Of a DNA stretch of 64,000 nt, positions 30,092-42,111 are shown in pieces. The first letter of the stretch is position 1; each line of letters begins with the position of its first letter. Source of the DNA: Ambrosia x helenae (lineage: Eukaryota; Streptophyta; Magnoliopsida; Asterales; Asteraceae); assembly GCA_030844895.1 (NCBI GenBank), contig CM061229.1, positions 126,385,546 through 126,449,545 on the forward strand. The letters are read 5' to 3'. The position numbers were made by a program, and so were the translations under genes. Under the pieces are notes generated by a model that was not told the origin of the DNA, searched no databases, and saw nothing but the letters and a program-made list of their open reading frames with translations.

Positions 30092-33000
30092 ATGAACCCT
30101 CCATTCAAAATATTAATCATCTTCCTGGTAATTAATAATTCCTGCCTCCTTCTTTATTAATTAATGCAACCCTTGCTTATTTATTCTATACATACATATA
30201 GCTGCCATTAGGGGTTTTTATTGAATTTTGTTGTCTAACCCCCATACACATCTGATGCAACTTATTATTATGATCTTCTTACTAAAAAACACAGTTATAG
30301 CATGTGAGATTTTAAGCTCAAATTAAGTAAGGTTTAGACGCAGCAGAATTGTTATTAGTTATGTTAGAGACTTAGCATCGACACTGTTCTGTTTGTACCA
30401 TGTGTTTAGAAAGTTGTACTGTTGTTTATGGATTTAGGATTAAACTTTGGTTATCAGCTTTTGGTAGTTGCTACTTGCACTAGATAGAGTGTTTGTATGG
30501 ATACAAGGATGATTATTGCGGCGGTTAGCTTTATCGAATAAATTGATATAGTTTCGGACATCCGGTCATAGATGAAAGTTTCTTTAAGCTACCTGTCAAT
30601 TCCTTTGTTCTTGTTCTAACTTTATGCATTTCAAGGTTTCTGACTTTATTCGGTTGTGATCTGTTGTCTTATTTAATTATGTATATGACTGTTCCTTTTT
30701 GTATATTGCGTATTTAATGTGTACAAACAGGTCCTGATTCATGTTTCTTTAGCTGGAGCTCATGCATTTGATTCTTCAACAGTGTAAGATCACAATTTTC
30801 TTGCTTTGTTGTTAGATTATAAATGAACTGTTATACATATAGACCTCGATAAATTGGTTTAAAATTTTGTTTTTGTATCACTTTCAAGTGGTTGTGGATC
30901 CCTGTAACATCATTATGCGTTTTTTTTTTTTCAGTCAAAGAGAGATTAATAGGAAATGGCCAATGTTTGATTGTCCTCAATGTTTGAATAAGAAGGTACT
31001 ATATCTCATTTTCTCTTTAGGAAATGATAGCTAGAAGATCTTACTTTATTGAGTATCATATGCTTTCTTAGTTATATATTGTACTCTTTACTCTTTAGCA
31101 TACATATGTTCCACTGAATGCACCTTTTCATGACTTATTTAATTAGTTAATCAGCTAATTGATTCATGAAGATATAAATTACATATTTTATCTTGAGTCT
31201 TGACATTGCTAAACTGAATGGTCTTTTCTTGTATGCCTGAAAGTGGTTTCAGTTACTGAATAAGAAGTGAACTGTGCAGGAACAAGTTAACACAAACTCT
31301 TTGGTAGTTGGAAATCATAAAGTTGAGAAGGTAATAATCCAATTTTCGTTATCTTAATGGTGCTTATCAATGATGATCCCAAGTCTTTTGTGATGCATTG
31401 CAGGATATAGACATAATAGTGACATACACAGACACTTCTGGTGCAATAAAAATTAGGACTGTGAAGTCCAAAGATTTGTCAGCTTCATGGGTTTGGAAAA
31501 ACCCAATTGATGACAGTCAAAGCAAAGAGGACGTCTCAAAGGTAATACAGTTTTTTGTTTAAGGTTATCTTTGACACATTTGAAAAAAATAATCAAATGC
31601 CTTCACTAAATCATGTTCCTAGTCAAGCGTTGCATAAAATATGTAGTTTACACTTGAGTAAAGGAGCTATTTTGAGCCAATTACTTGTGAATGGGCCTAT
31701 CCGGGGTTATGTTTTATGCGCAACAAGTCAAATGGATAGAACAAAAAAAATAGCTAAAATGGAAATGGGTACAGGTTGATAGACGCCCAAAATATACTTG
31801 CCAATGTACATAACCTACTAAATTACTTTATTCAATGATAATATTATCATAACAATATATACTTTGTAATCATAGTTAATACACACTATAAATTAAAAAA
31901 ATGTTAAAAAATTCGAACAAGTGTTTGTGCCTAAACTGTGACTTTTTATGCAACCCTCCCATTTGCTACATCAACTCTTGAGTAATACTGACACTTGTCA
32001 CGTAATTTGCTTCCCTTTTTAGGAAGAAGTATACTACAGTTTTAATTTTAATAATCCTTTCCTGCTAATTTTCTTTCCGTCTTTGATTAACCAGTCACTA
32101 AAAGATCAGCCTGAAACAAGAATAGAGGACAGCAACCAGCATTTATACAGTGAACATGCAGATATAAACGAACAGCCACATAAAACTTCATCTTCAGTCC
32201 ATCCAGCAAAGCTCAAACGTCGGGTAATTAGCGAATGCTTCTCTTGATCAAGTTTATTATCACTAACCATACTTATTTAGGTAGTCATATTTTTTTTTTT
32301 TTCTCATTAAGGCCTTACGACAAGAGAGGCGGGATCGCCGAACTGCAGAGCTCATACAGGTAAGCCAAAAAATGGCGACTCAGATGGAAGAAGCCGCCAT
32401 TGAACGTGCTAAAACGTTTGACACCAGTGTCAAGGGTAGATATGGTATTTGGAGAAAAGAATATGATAGTCCAAATTCAGATTCTATGGTGAAGCTTATG
32501 CGTGACCAGATAATAATGGCAAAAGCTTATGCAAGTATTGCAAAAGCCAAAAATGAAACTGGTATATATGATTCTTTAATCAAACACTCTAAAAGAAGTC
32601 AGCAAGCTATCGAAAAAGCAACTTTTGATAGTGATCTAGGGCCAAGGTATTGCTTTTTGATTTCTTGAAACTTTCTAACAATTTCTTTTGTACACTTGTA
32701 CTAGAGGTGGCAAGACAGATGAGTTGGGTAACGGGTCAGAGCAGCTCCATTTTAGTACGGTTTGAAACGGTCCTTTTCATTTGACCCCCATACAATATTT
32801 GTGTACATTTTCTAAACCTATTATAAATACTTAGTGCGCTAATTATGACTACAAAACAATAATATTATGATAAGGATCTAAGTCTGGAAATAAGAACTTA
32901 TGAGGTTTTATGCATCAAAAATATAGTTTGGGCTACTTTCAACCTATTTAACCTGCTCGACTTAGCATTCTTTTGACCTGTTTAAGATATAAACCACTAC

Positions 33001-34417
33001 CCAAATCAAACCACTCTCAAGTAAACAGGTCAAAATTGTTACTTACATCTTGTACATGTTGGCTCTTTTTCTTACTTGAATTTTGTTTACCCCCACCATC
33101 AGTGCAGTTGATCGGGCTAAAGAAATGGGGCATATCCTATCATTGGCTAAGGACCAATTCTATGATTGCATCATAATGGCAAGAAAATTAAGGGTTATGC
33201 TTCAATCCACAGAAGCAAACGTCGATGAAGTGAAGAAAAAAAGTGCATCTTTAACACAACTAGCTGCCAAAACAGTACCCAAGCCATTGCATTGCCTTCC
33301 TCTAGTACTCACCACAGATTATTTCTTGCTTAGTGATAAAGATAAAAGAATTCCTTATAAACAAAATCTTGAAGATCCTTCCTTATACCACTATGCTATA
33401 TTTTCAGACAATGTTCTAGCAACATCCGTAGTTGTGAACTCAACAGTTCTACATGCAAAAGATCCTGAAAAACATGTGTTCCATATTGTGACAGACAAAC
33501 TAAACTTTGCAGCCATGAAAATGTGGTTTTTAGTCAACCCTCCGGAAGGTTCTACAATCGAGGTTCAAAACGTGGATGATTTCACTTGGTTAAACGCTTC
33601 TTATTGTCCTGTTCTTCGCCAGCTGGAATCATCTAGAATGAAAGAATATTATTTTAAAGCACATCAAACATCGTCTTTAACAGCTGGTTCGGATAATCTT
33701 AAATATAGGAACCCGAAGTACTTATCAATGTTGAATCATTTGAGGTTTTACCTTCCTGAAGTGTACCCAAAGCTGGATAAAATACTGTTTTTAGATGATG
33801 ATATTGTTGTTCAAAAGGATTTGACACCTTTATGGAGTGTTGACTTGCAAGGGATGGTCAATGGTGCTGTGGAGACCTGTAAGGAGAGTTTTCACCGGTT
33901 TGACAAGTATTTGAATTTTTCTAACCCGAAAATCGCAGATAATTTTGATCCAAATGCATGTGGTTGGGCCTTTGGGATGAATATGTTTGATTTAAAGGAG
34001 TGGAAGAAACGCGATATTACAGGAATATATCATGGATGGCAAAATATGGTAAGCCCGCCTGCTATTCTAGTTCTTTTGTGGCTTTTTTTTTTTTTTTTTT
34101 TTTCCTACTTATGTGTTGTTTTTTGGTAGAACGAGGAAAGAACTCTATGGAAGCTTGGGACTTTGCCACCTGGGCTGATAACGTTTTATAATTTGACCCA
34201 TCCATTGGAGCGGAATTGGCATGTGTTGGGCCTTGGATATGATCCTGCCCTAAACCAAACGGAAATAGAGAATGCAGCTGTTGTACATTACAATGGGAAT
34301 TATAAACCATGGTTAGATCTTGCTATTGGCAAGTATAGGTCATATTGGTCAAGGTATGTGAAGTTTGATAATACATATCTGCAAATTTGTAACATTAATA
34401 GCTTCATGTTATCATAA
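30092..34417 (+). CDS. GAUT3: Galacturonosyltransferase, GT8 family (GAUT3-like)
   Basis: Nine exons assemble in consistent phase to 678 residues: 30092-30127, 30731-30783, 30935-30995, 31280-31330, 31404-31541, 32095-32223, 32312-32646, 33103-34048 and 34130-34417. The N-terminus is a hydrophobic signal/anchor, then a luminal stem with Cys pairs (FDCPQC) and a basic segment. The GT8 catalytic domain fills the C-terminal half, with LFLDDDIVVQ supplying the DxD metal/UDP-sugar site, then CGWAFGMN, LGTLPPGL and a terminal HYNGN-KPW motif. Such enzymes build the homogalacturonan backbone of pectin in the Golgi from UDP-galacturonate. The C-terminal half also resembles GAUT1. The N-terminal stem and a length close to Arabidopsis GAUT3 favour GAUT3. 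No break is seen. Confidence 0.85.
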
Positions 34418-36809
34418 TAATAATATTAGTAATATTCTTGTCCCCGCATGTAATACGTTCATTTGTTTGTATACAAAGCCAAGGAACAGAATTTTGTTTA
34501 GTATGAAGTATGAGCATTATTATACAACATGATTTACAGAATGTGCCTGGTGCAAGTGACTTCTAATTTTGTTCAAATTGTTCTATACATGTGCCTGCAA
34601 GAGGTTATCTGATCAGGGTATGACTATGCTTACATGTATGTATATTAAATATAATTCAATTCAATAAACCTTCTAAAGTAGTAAGTGATTGAGTCCTATC
34701 ATCTTCAAATTCACCTTTAACTGGTTTACTGTTTTACGCCATCTTGGTAAAGGGTTTTGCTCAAATTCTATAACTCAACTAACTTTATTCCATCCATTAT
34801 ATTTTATTAGGCTAGTGGGTGTGGAGACTAAAACAAGGTTTAGTCTCAATGTCACTATGAGGCCACATAGGATATGTTTAGTCTCAAACATTTTGAGACT
34901 TGAGTGGGGTGTGGAGACACCCACACTCCATATCCGAGACAAGCAAAATAGTGCAGGGGGGCGGTGTACATGTTCGAGACAAGCAAAAAAGTGCGGGGGG
35001 GGGGGGGGGGGGAGTTAACTCAAAAATGGACTTGCAGGGATCATTTACGGTTTAGATATTAAAGAAATGTATAATTTTATTTTATGCTGTTAAATTACTT
35101 CAAAGTATTTATTTAGTCTCTCCTTAAGCATTAATTAATATACGTTTTACAAACAAAAAATAATCATAACTTTCAAGTTTTAAAAAATGCGTCCATCGCT
35201 AAAATTAAAGTCTTCAAGAGATACATTCTCTATGACAATTATAGAATTGTCAATCAATGCATTTTCAATTATCAAGATGCTTTATAAAATGTCCGTAACA
35301 TTATATACAAGATACATGCCTTGTATATTCAAGATGATCAATCATGATGTCTACAATACATACACAAATGATCCTTTAACTCTTAAGGTATCATCAAATC
35401 TCTGCAATGGATACATAAATGATCCTTTAACTCTTAAGGTATCATCAAATCTATGTAATAGATACATAAATGATCCTTTAACTCTTAAGGTATAACAACT
35501 AATTTTCCTTGTCCGTACAATTTAATTAAAAGCCAGAATTTAATAAAAAAAGGTTCATTTTCTAAAAGCCTCTTATGTCTCGTTCCTCAACCTTATAATT
35601 TTTTGCGACATGGTAAGGAATTGGTATATTTAAAGTTCTATTTTTCATTTTCATATATGGATAAGGATAATATTTAAGGAATCTAATATACATTCTTTTT
35701 CCCTTATACCATGTGTAGTGGGGTGTTAACATGGCCTAAATCCTATTTTAGCGTCCCTTAAGGCCCTCCACACCGTCCCCTGTACCTTAAAATCCCAAAA
35801 CAAGTCTCAGGCGTTAAATTTTTAACGCTCAATTTTGAAATGCTTCCTTGGAATTCATGTCAGCCAATCAAATGAGGAGAGTGGGGCGCTAATGTTCCAG
35901 CCACTACGTATGGCCTTATAATTTAAGGGTATGGTATGTATACCAATCCTGACATAAAAGCTCTTAGAAGTAAGTGACTTAAAATATTTTTTTGTTTTAA
36001 TATAAATCACCAACAACAAACTTTGTCATGAACTTTTACCGTAAGCTGGCTTGTCAAATTTTTATTCTTTTATTTCTACATTAGCATCTATTATGAATTT
36101 CTATATTTGTTAAACTAATATCATAAAATTACAATATATATTAAATTTTTTATATATTTTTATAAAGGTGTGTACATATAGCCTAAAGTAAAACAAAAAA
36201 AATAAAAATAAAAAAATAAAGGCCCTATAACAACTGTTTGTAAATGGAGAACACGTCTAAAGTTCGCTAGCCAATAGCATAAGCCGTGTTGAGCCACTAT
36301 CGTAAATCGTGTTGAATAGCCGAGCCAAGGAGACGTCTAAAGTGTCATACCCCTAGCCATTAGAGTGAAGGGAGTGGAGGCGTGCTTTATGACGTGGAAG
36401 GCCATTCAACCCCCACACATCACCCCCATGGCGTGGAAATTGGGGCGTGGCCCTTTGGGCGAGATGTTCTTCACCAGCGTGGGGCGGGGGTAGGGGTGAG
36501 GTGGCACGATGCAATTGGTTTCTTTTTTTTTTTTTAACTAAATAACCTTTAAATATTTATAACCCAAGCTTCTTTTTCAAGCACCTCCACTCCCCACCAT
36601 TTTAAGAGCTTGAAAAGTGAAGCTCACATAACAACTCATGCCCCTTTCCCAGCCCCCCACTCCCTATAGTCTTAGCACATGTATTAGTTAAGTGGTTTTG
36701 GATCACGTCTATAAATTAGCCAACCGTTTTTTTGTGAAATCTCTAGTTTTTAGTTTATAACTTATTTTGGTGACTATAGGTTGCTCAAACTTAGTTTAGG
36801 CAATGCAAT
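34418..36809. other. Intergenic region between GAUT and PPR genes
   Basis: It holds a G run of about 18 bases (34995-35013), the 51-bp repeat at 35360-35495, and G/C-richer stretches (about 35700-35950 and 36240-36690) that look repeat-derived: GTAGTGGGGTG near 35715 and CCCCCCACTCCC near 36653 may be opposed ends of a MITE. I see no gene. Confidence 0.4.
35360..35495 (+). repeat. Three tandem copies of a 51-bp unit
   Basis: ATCCTTTAACTCTTAAGGTAT recurs at 35371, 35422 and 35473, exactly 51 bp apart. Because 51 is a multiple of three, a 102-codon plus-strand ORF (35187-35495) survives through all copies, but it resembles no family and I do not call it a gene. Confidence 0.8.
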
Positions 36810-39026
36810 ATGAATCACCCATCCATTACATCAATTTCAAACCTTTCCAACTGGGTTACAAAGATCAAACAATTATCTTTTAATGGTAGATGGTTAGACG
36901 CACTCTCTTTATACAATGACTTGAACAAATCAACAACAATTCAATTAACAGAGCCTTCATTGTTTCATCCACTTTTAAAGGCATGTTCAGCACTATCTTT
37001 AAGACATGGACAATCCCTTCATGCATCTGTTATTAAACTCGGTGTCTTCGAATCCTCCACTTCTATAGGAAATTCCATCATGGATTTTTATTTAAAAGCT
37101 GGGCTTTTGGATTCCACATTCAGTGTCTTTGGTTGTATGAAGATTAAAGATTCTGTTTCTTGGAATATTATTATTCCTGGGTGTGTTGATCGTGGCGATT
37201 TCGATAGCGGTTTGTCTTTGTTTATGCAGGCTAGAGAAAGAGGGTTTGAACCTAATGTTTCCACTTTAGTGCTTGTTATTCAAATGATTTATAAGGTTGG
37301 AGCTTTACATGAAGGGGAGAAAATGCATGGGTATTTAATCAAGACTGACTATTTGGCTGTTTCTTCGGTCGAAAATTCTCTTTTGGGTATGTATGCGAAT
37401 ATGGAAATAGAGTTTGCACGTAAGCTGTTTGATGAAATGTCTGAGAGAGATGTCGTTGCTTGGAGTGTTATGATTTCGGGCCATGTTAGAAGTGACAATG
37501 CTCATGTTGGTTTGGGGTTTTTTAAAGAGATGTTGTCGCAGTTTGGAAAGGGAGTAGATGGTCAAACGGTGGTGAGCGCGCTCAAAGCCTGCACCAGTTT
37601 AAAGAATCATATTACAGGAAGAGCGTTACATGGGGTTGTTGTTTGTAAAGGTTTTTATAATGATTTGTTTATAGGTAACTCTTTGATCGACATGTATTGC
37701 AAATGTAGCGATCCGGATGCTGCATTTCAAGGTTGGAAAGATATGCCGTTAAAAAATAGTGTTTCGTGGAATTCTCTTTTATCTGGATTAGTAAGTAACG
37801 GGAAACATTATGAAGCGATTGATCTTTTCAATTCAATGCAGAAGTCTAAGACCGAGCCTGATGCAGTCACGTTAGTTAACCTCCTACAAGTATGCAAACA
37901 TTTTGCAGACCCGCTTGCGTGCAAATGCATTCATAATGTGATACTAAGAAAAAAATATGAGTTGAATGAGTTCGTAATCAATAATCTAGTTGATGTTTAT
38001 GCGAAGTGCAATCTTATAAGTTCTGCACAAAGAATGTTTGATTTGATGAAGATTCGAGATACTGTTTCTTGGAGCACAATGATTGCAGCTTTCACTCATT
38101 GTGGGTTGCCTGATGAAGCAATTGAAGTCTTCAATGAAATGATACAAACACAAGAGAAACCAAATGCTATTACTGTACTAAATCTCATAGAAGCCTGCTC
38201 TTGTTATTCTGAAGTAAAAATTCCAAAATCGGTTCATGGGATTGCCATCAGATTAGGGCTGGCAACCGAGACAACTGTCGGGACAGCCATTTTGGATATG
38301 TACTCAAGTTATGGAGATATAATTACATCAAAGAAGGCGTTCCATCAGATTATTAATAAAAATGTTATATCGTTCAGTGCCATGATTGCAGCATGTGGTA
38401 TGAATGGGCTTCCTCGTGATGCATTACGTTTGTTAAGCGAAATGGAAATGCAGGGTTTAAAACCTAATTCCATAACAATACTTTCAGTGTTATCAGCATG
38501 TAGCCATGGAGGTTTGATAAATGAGGGGCTATCATTTTTCCAAAAGTTTATCAAAAGTCAAGAAGTCAAACCGAGCTTAGAACATTACTCTTGTTTAGTA
38601 GATTTATTAAGCCGGGGTGGGAAACTCGATCTTGCAATGGAACTGATTGACCAACTGGCTAAAGGACATAATGTCGGTGCAAGTGCTTGGGGGGCGTTGT
38701 TGAGTGGTTGCAGAATGAGCTACAATGGCAATGAAAATATTCGAGAAAATGTGGTAAAAAATGTTATTGAATTGGAACCGAATAAGTCTAGTGGTTACAT
38801 GCTTGCATCAAACATGTATGCTGCACGTGGTTCATGGGACGCTGCTGCAAGATTTAGGACCATGGTTAAAGATAAACAGGTTAAGGTTGTGGCTGGTTAC
38901 AGTATGGTTCATGTTAATAGCGCGTGCTGTAAGTTCATCGCAGGAGACAAACATCAGTTTATGCTAAAAGAAATACTTGAGGAATTACACAAATGTATGA
39001 AGATGGAAAAGATACAGGTTAATTAG
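36810..39026 (+). CDS. Pentatricopeptide repeat protein, PLS class with E-type tail
   Basis: A single uninterrupted 738-codon exon, as is usual for this plant family. Repeats cover about residues 15-640 and show the PLS signatures: SVSWNIIIPGC, VVAWSVMISG, SVSWNSLLSG, TVSWSTMIAAFT and VISFSAMIAACG with intervening GNSLIDMYCKC- and NNLVDVYAKC-like motifs. The C-terminus has an E/E+-like segment (AWGALLSGCR, then SGYMLASNMYAARGSWDAA and FIAGD) but no DYW domain. Such proteins usually bind organellar RNA and take part in C-to-U editing in mitochondria or chloroplasts; E-type members recruit a deaminase in trans. The RNA target and organelle cannot be read with confidence. Its 3' end faces the zinc-finger gene with only 97 bp between stop codons. 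Confidence 0.93.
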   Translation: MNHPSITSISNLSNWVTKIKQLSFNGRWLDALSLYNDLNKSTTIQLTEPSLFHPLLKACSALSLRHGQSLHASVIKLGVFESSTSIGNSIMDFYLKAGLLDSTFSVFGCMKIKDSVSWNIIIPGCVDRGDFDSGLSLFMQARERGFEPNVSTLVLVIQMIYKVGALHEGEKMHGYLIKTDYLAVSSVENSLLGMYANMEIEFARKLFDEMSERDVVAWSVMISGHVRSDNAHVGLGFFKEMLSQFGKGVDGQTVVSALKACTSLKNHITGRALHGVVVCKGFYNDLFIGNSLIDMYCKCSDPDAAFQGWKDMPLKNSVSWNSLLSGLVSNGKHYEAIDLFNSMQKSKTEPDAVTLVNLLQVCKHFADPLACKCIHNVILRKKYELNEFVINNLVDVYAKCNLISSAQRMFDLMKIRDTVSWSTMIAAFTHCGLPDEAIEVFNEMIQTQEKPNAITVLNLIEACSCYSEVKIPKSVHGIAIRLGLATETTVGTAILDMYSSYGDIITSKKAFHQIINKNVISFSAMIAACGMNGLPRDALRLLSEMEMQGLKPNSITILSVLSACSHGGLINEGLSFFQKFIKSQEVKPSLEHYSCLVDLLSRGGKLDLAMELIDQLAKGHNVGASAWGALLSGCRMSYNGNENIRENVVKNVIELEPNKSSGYMLASNMYAARGSWDAAARFRTMVKDKQVKVVAGYSMVHVNSACCKFIAGDKHQFMLKEILEELHKCMKMEKIQVN

Positions 39027-39123
39027 TACAAGTTATGGTATTTATATAGAAAGGAGCAGACATACATGATACATACATTTATGTAATGTTATACATGACT
39101 ATAGTCTATATATAGTTCACACT

Positions 39124-40200
39124 TCACAGGCGTAATCTTAAATCCAAATCTGAACTTGAACAGGCGGAATCATCTTGTTGAGGCGCAGGGAAGTTCAAAT
39201 CAAACCTAAATGGCTGCGAAAGTAGTGATGTTGTCGCTGTCACTGTTGCGGTTGGGACAAGACCATCTTCTTTCTCAAGGTGACACCTTTTGTGTCCACC
39301 AAGTGCCTGTCCACTTGCAAATATTTTCAAGCAAATGCTGCATTTGTGTTGCTGATTGATACTCAAAGCCTCACCACTTTTATCACAATAACTCGAATAA
39401 TCGCCATACTCCAGTTCTTCAGTTCCAGTTCCAGTTCCTGCATCGTTTCTTGTATTCGCGAAACATCCCTTCACATTCTTGTGACTTGCCCTATGCCCCC
39501 CTAACGCCTGGTGCGATCCGAACACCTTCTTGCAACTGGAACACTCAAATCGGCTTTCAGGATCATTAACCTGGCTAAGAAACACGTCGTTTGGACCGCA
39601 GTGATGTTGGTAACTAGTGGATGCATAGGCGGTTGTTGTTTTCACATTATTCAAACCTGTTGGTGTGTTGGCAAGCATCAGCAAGCATGCCGCCACATAC
39701 TCATCATCCTCAGTCGTCGTAACAGCAGCGTAGGCATGGCGATCAGGCTGCGGGTGGTGGATATTCGGCGGCGGGTTAATCCCTCTCCAAGGTCTCTCAG
39801 GGTGGCAACGCATATGACCAAAGAGTGCTTTCCATGACCAAAACCGCTTACCACACTCGGTACAGGGACGAGTGATCTTTGGAGCACTCGGGTCGGGTTT
39901 TTTCTTAGTAACCACCCCAGAATGGGTACCAGAAGATGTAGAAGCACCAGCAGTAGTAGTAAGAATGGGCTTGGTGTTGTGAAACTGGACCATCTTGGTC
40001 CGTTTCTTTGTTGGATTGTGGTGATGATTGGTTATGGTGGTGATGGGTTGAATGTTATTATTATTATTCCATGCAGGGACGTGGAAAATGTGAAGAGGGT
40101 CAGGAGAAGAAGGGGAGAGTTGTAAATCCGGTGGGTTTAAAGGGATGGTGATATTATTATTATTATTATTATTAGTATCATTGTTGTTGATGTTCTGCAT
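39124..40200 (-). CDS. Q-type C2H2 zinc-finger repressor with EAR motif (ZAT-like)
   Basis: A single exon of 358 codons. Three zinc fingers: a first variant CTECGKRFWSWKALFGH (Cys113, Cys116, His129, His133), then two canonical QALGGH fingers (Cys220-His240 and Cys287-His307). An acidic-to-hydrophobic L-box-like segment (EYVAACLLMLA, about 167-177) lies between fingers one and two. The C-terminus carries FDLNF and a closing DLDLRLRL EAR motif, which recruits co-repressors. The N-terminus is Asn/His-rich with a basic KKRTK stretch. The poly-Asn tract is encoded by a trinucleotide repeat at about 40146-40178 and may vary in length. Such proteins repress transcription in stress and development; targets are unknown. 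Confidence 0.92.
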   Translation of the reverse strand: MQNINNNDTNNNNNNNITIPLNPPDLQLSPSSPDPLHIFHVPAWNNNNNIQPITTITNHHHNPTKKRTKMVQFHNTKPILTTTAGASTSSGTHSGVVTKKKPDPSAPKITRPCTECGKRFWSWKALFGHMRCHPERPWRGINPPPNIHHPQPDRHAYAAVTTTEDDEYVAACLLMLANTPTGLNNVKTTTAYASTSYQHHCGPNDVFLSQVNDPESRFECSSCKKVFGSHQALGGHRASHKNVKGCFANTRNDAGTGTGTEELEYGDYSSYCDKSGEALSINQQHKCSICLKIFASGQALGGHKRCHLEKEDGLVPTATVTATTSLLSQPFRFDLNFPAPQQDDSACSSSDLDLRLRL

Positions 40201-40849
40201 GATGGTGTGGGTGTAGAAACTGAAGGGAGAAGGAAAGGGTTGAAGTGAGGGGATGAGGGGTATGTATTAAGATGGTGGTGGTGATGACGGTTACACACAG
40301 TAAGTGTGTGAGAGAGAAGGGAAAAGGTAGTTATTTTCAGTTATGTGGGTGATTATGTCTTATTTTGAGCTATGAAATGGACTACGAGGCCACGCTTTTC
40401 GGAGGTTGTTCTTTTATTTACAAATCTTGATCTTGATGATGAGTCTCTTATTTAACTACCCCGCTTTTTTACTTGAATTTCAAATACTTTATGTAATGTG
40501 TAGAAAAAAATATATATATGATTATAATTAATTAGATAGCAACCGAGTTTACAATTATTTTAGTTGGGTCGCTTGGGTGGTTAAGGGGCTTTTTAATTTT
40601 TATACAAAAGGTGTAAAATAATAAAACTTTTTCTTTCATGAGTGTTGCAATTCGTTGTTGGGTGTTGAAGTCTCAGTCATGCAAACAATGCAACTATCTT
40701 TCTCTCGATTTAAGATATTAACAATATAAGTTAATTATGAAAAGACCAAGGGATTATTACCATAAGAATATACGGAATGGTTTTGAAGAAACGAGTATAA
40801 CGAGTGTATAAGTACTTATCTTAGAGGAGGTTTGTGGGGTGGTGACTTG
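40201..40849. other. Upstream region of the zinc-finger gene
   Basis: This is the probable promoter and leader on the minus strand. Beyond A/T richness I see no distinctive motif. Confidence 0.4.
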
Positions 40850-40979
40850 TGTTTGCTGCAAGATATAATCCTTTGCTTCACACCGATGCTTGATCCGTAA
40901 CCTGTAAATAAACAGAGGGCCGTACGAAAGGTGGCGGCCTCCTAGAGTCTGAAATGACCCGTGATAGCAGACACAAAAA

Positions 40980-41123
40980 TGGTGGTTTGGCCCGGTAAGT
41001 GTGAGTGTATTCTCTAGGAGATTGAATCTGAATCAAGGAGGCGTGACCTCATGGTGGTTTGGCCCGGTAAGTGTGAGTGTATTCTCTAGGAGATTGAATC
41101 TGAATCAAGGAGGCGTGACCTCC
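40980..41123. repeat. Two tandem copies of a 72-bp unit
   Basis: The unit starting GGTGGTTTGGCCCGGTAAGT at 40981 recurs at 41053 essentially unchanged, so the duplication is young compared with its surroundings. Confidence 0.8.
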
Positions 41124-41196
41124 TATTTATAGGGGTTTACGCGGGCCTGAGACTATTTACCCATAACCTCGACGATGGGCTTGGGCCTGAATTATG

Positions 41197-41294
41197 GGCT
41201 TGCCAACCTTTCGGCCCAAACAGTTAGATTTGGACTAGGAGTTAGATAAAGTAAACTAGATAAGGAGAGAGAAATGAATACCGCCCTGCCATTG
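41197..41294. repeat. 98-bp segment duplicated at 57309-57406
   Basis: GGCTTGCCA...GCCATTG at 41197-41294 and 57309-57406 match with only a few differences and equal length. The right copy ends exactly where a new LTR (57407) begins. They are probably the same part of the two LTRs of the older host element. Confidence 0.7.
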
Positions 41295-42111
41295 GTCCAC
41301 GTGGCGAGCTATCACTGGCTGGGAGCGGATCTTTCTGTCTGCGTCAATGTGTCAGGTGGCTACAGTCTGCTCTTCTAGAAGACTCAGTGAAGTGACGCTT
41401 GACACCATGGGGGAAGAGTGCATCAAGTGGGGCTCGGGGGGGGGGGGGTGCACCTTCTCTGCTGGCGCACCATGATGGCGCATGAGGCCTGAAGCACGTC
41501 AGGCTGTGAACTGTCCGCGGGAAACCATCACTGATCTGGGCACATGGTCCTGCGCGGGTGGATTGCACTCCACGTGTGATCTTTGTGGACTGGACTCCGC
41601 TAAGGTTGAGGTTTGGCGGAAGGAGCTTCACGGAGTTATGTCCTCTTCCTTTAAACCATTTTGAATGGTTGGCTCTCCGCGGAGGTCTTATGATGATGAT
41701 GATGATGTTGGGGGTAGGGTCCGCCTATGCCTTAGGAAATGGGACCCTACCCCTTCAAGTCCCCTCAGTTCAATTTCTCTCATGGTCTTGCGGAAGGGTC
41801 TGGTGGGGCGCTGTACTATAAGCTTGTGAGGTGTATGAAGGGTTGTCCATATTTGTTAGTTGGAATCCCGAGCGCACTCCGTATGTTGCTTATTGTCAAA
41901 TGTATGCTAAGAAGTGCTCATTGCAGCTATTTAACATATATCAAGATAAAAGGGACCATTGTTTTTTCATGGGTTCCTTTAGCTTTAGGAAAAGGAAAAC
42001 CGTTTTTCCCTTTTTGCGCATGTAGATGATGTAAATAATGACAAAGGAGAAAATCCTTTCCATTTTTTTCATTAATGCGCTGAGGTGAAATGTGGTGGAT
42101 AACGTCTTATT

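Noticed and set aside
34993..35013. G-quadruplex regulatory element
   Set aside because: A pure G run in intergenic DNA without link to a promoter; length is also error-prone in sequencing.
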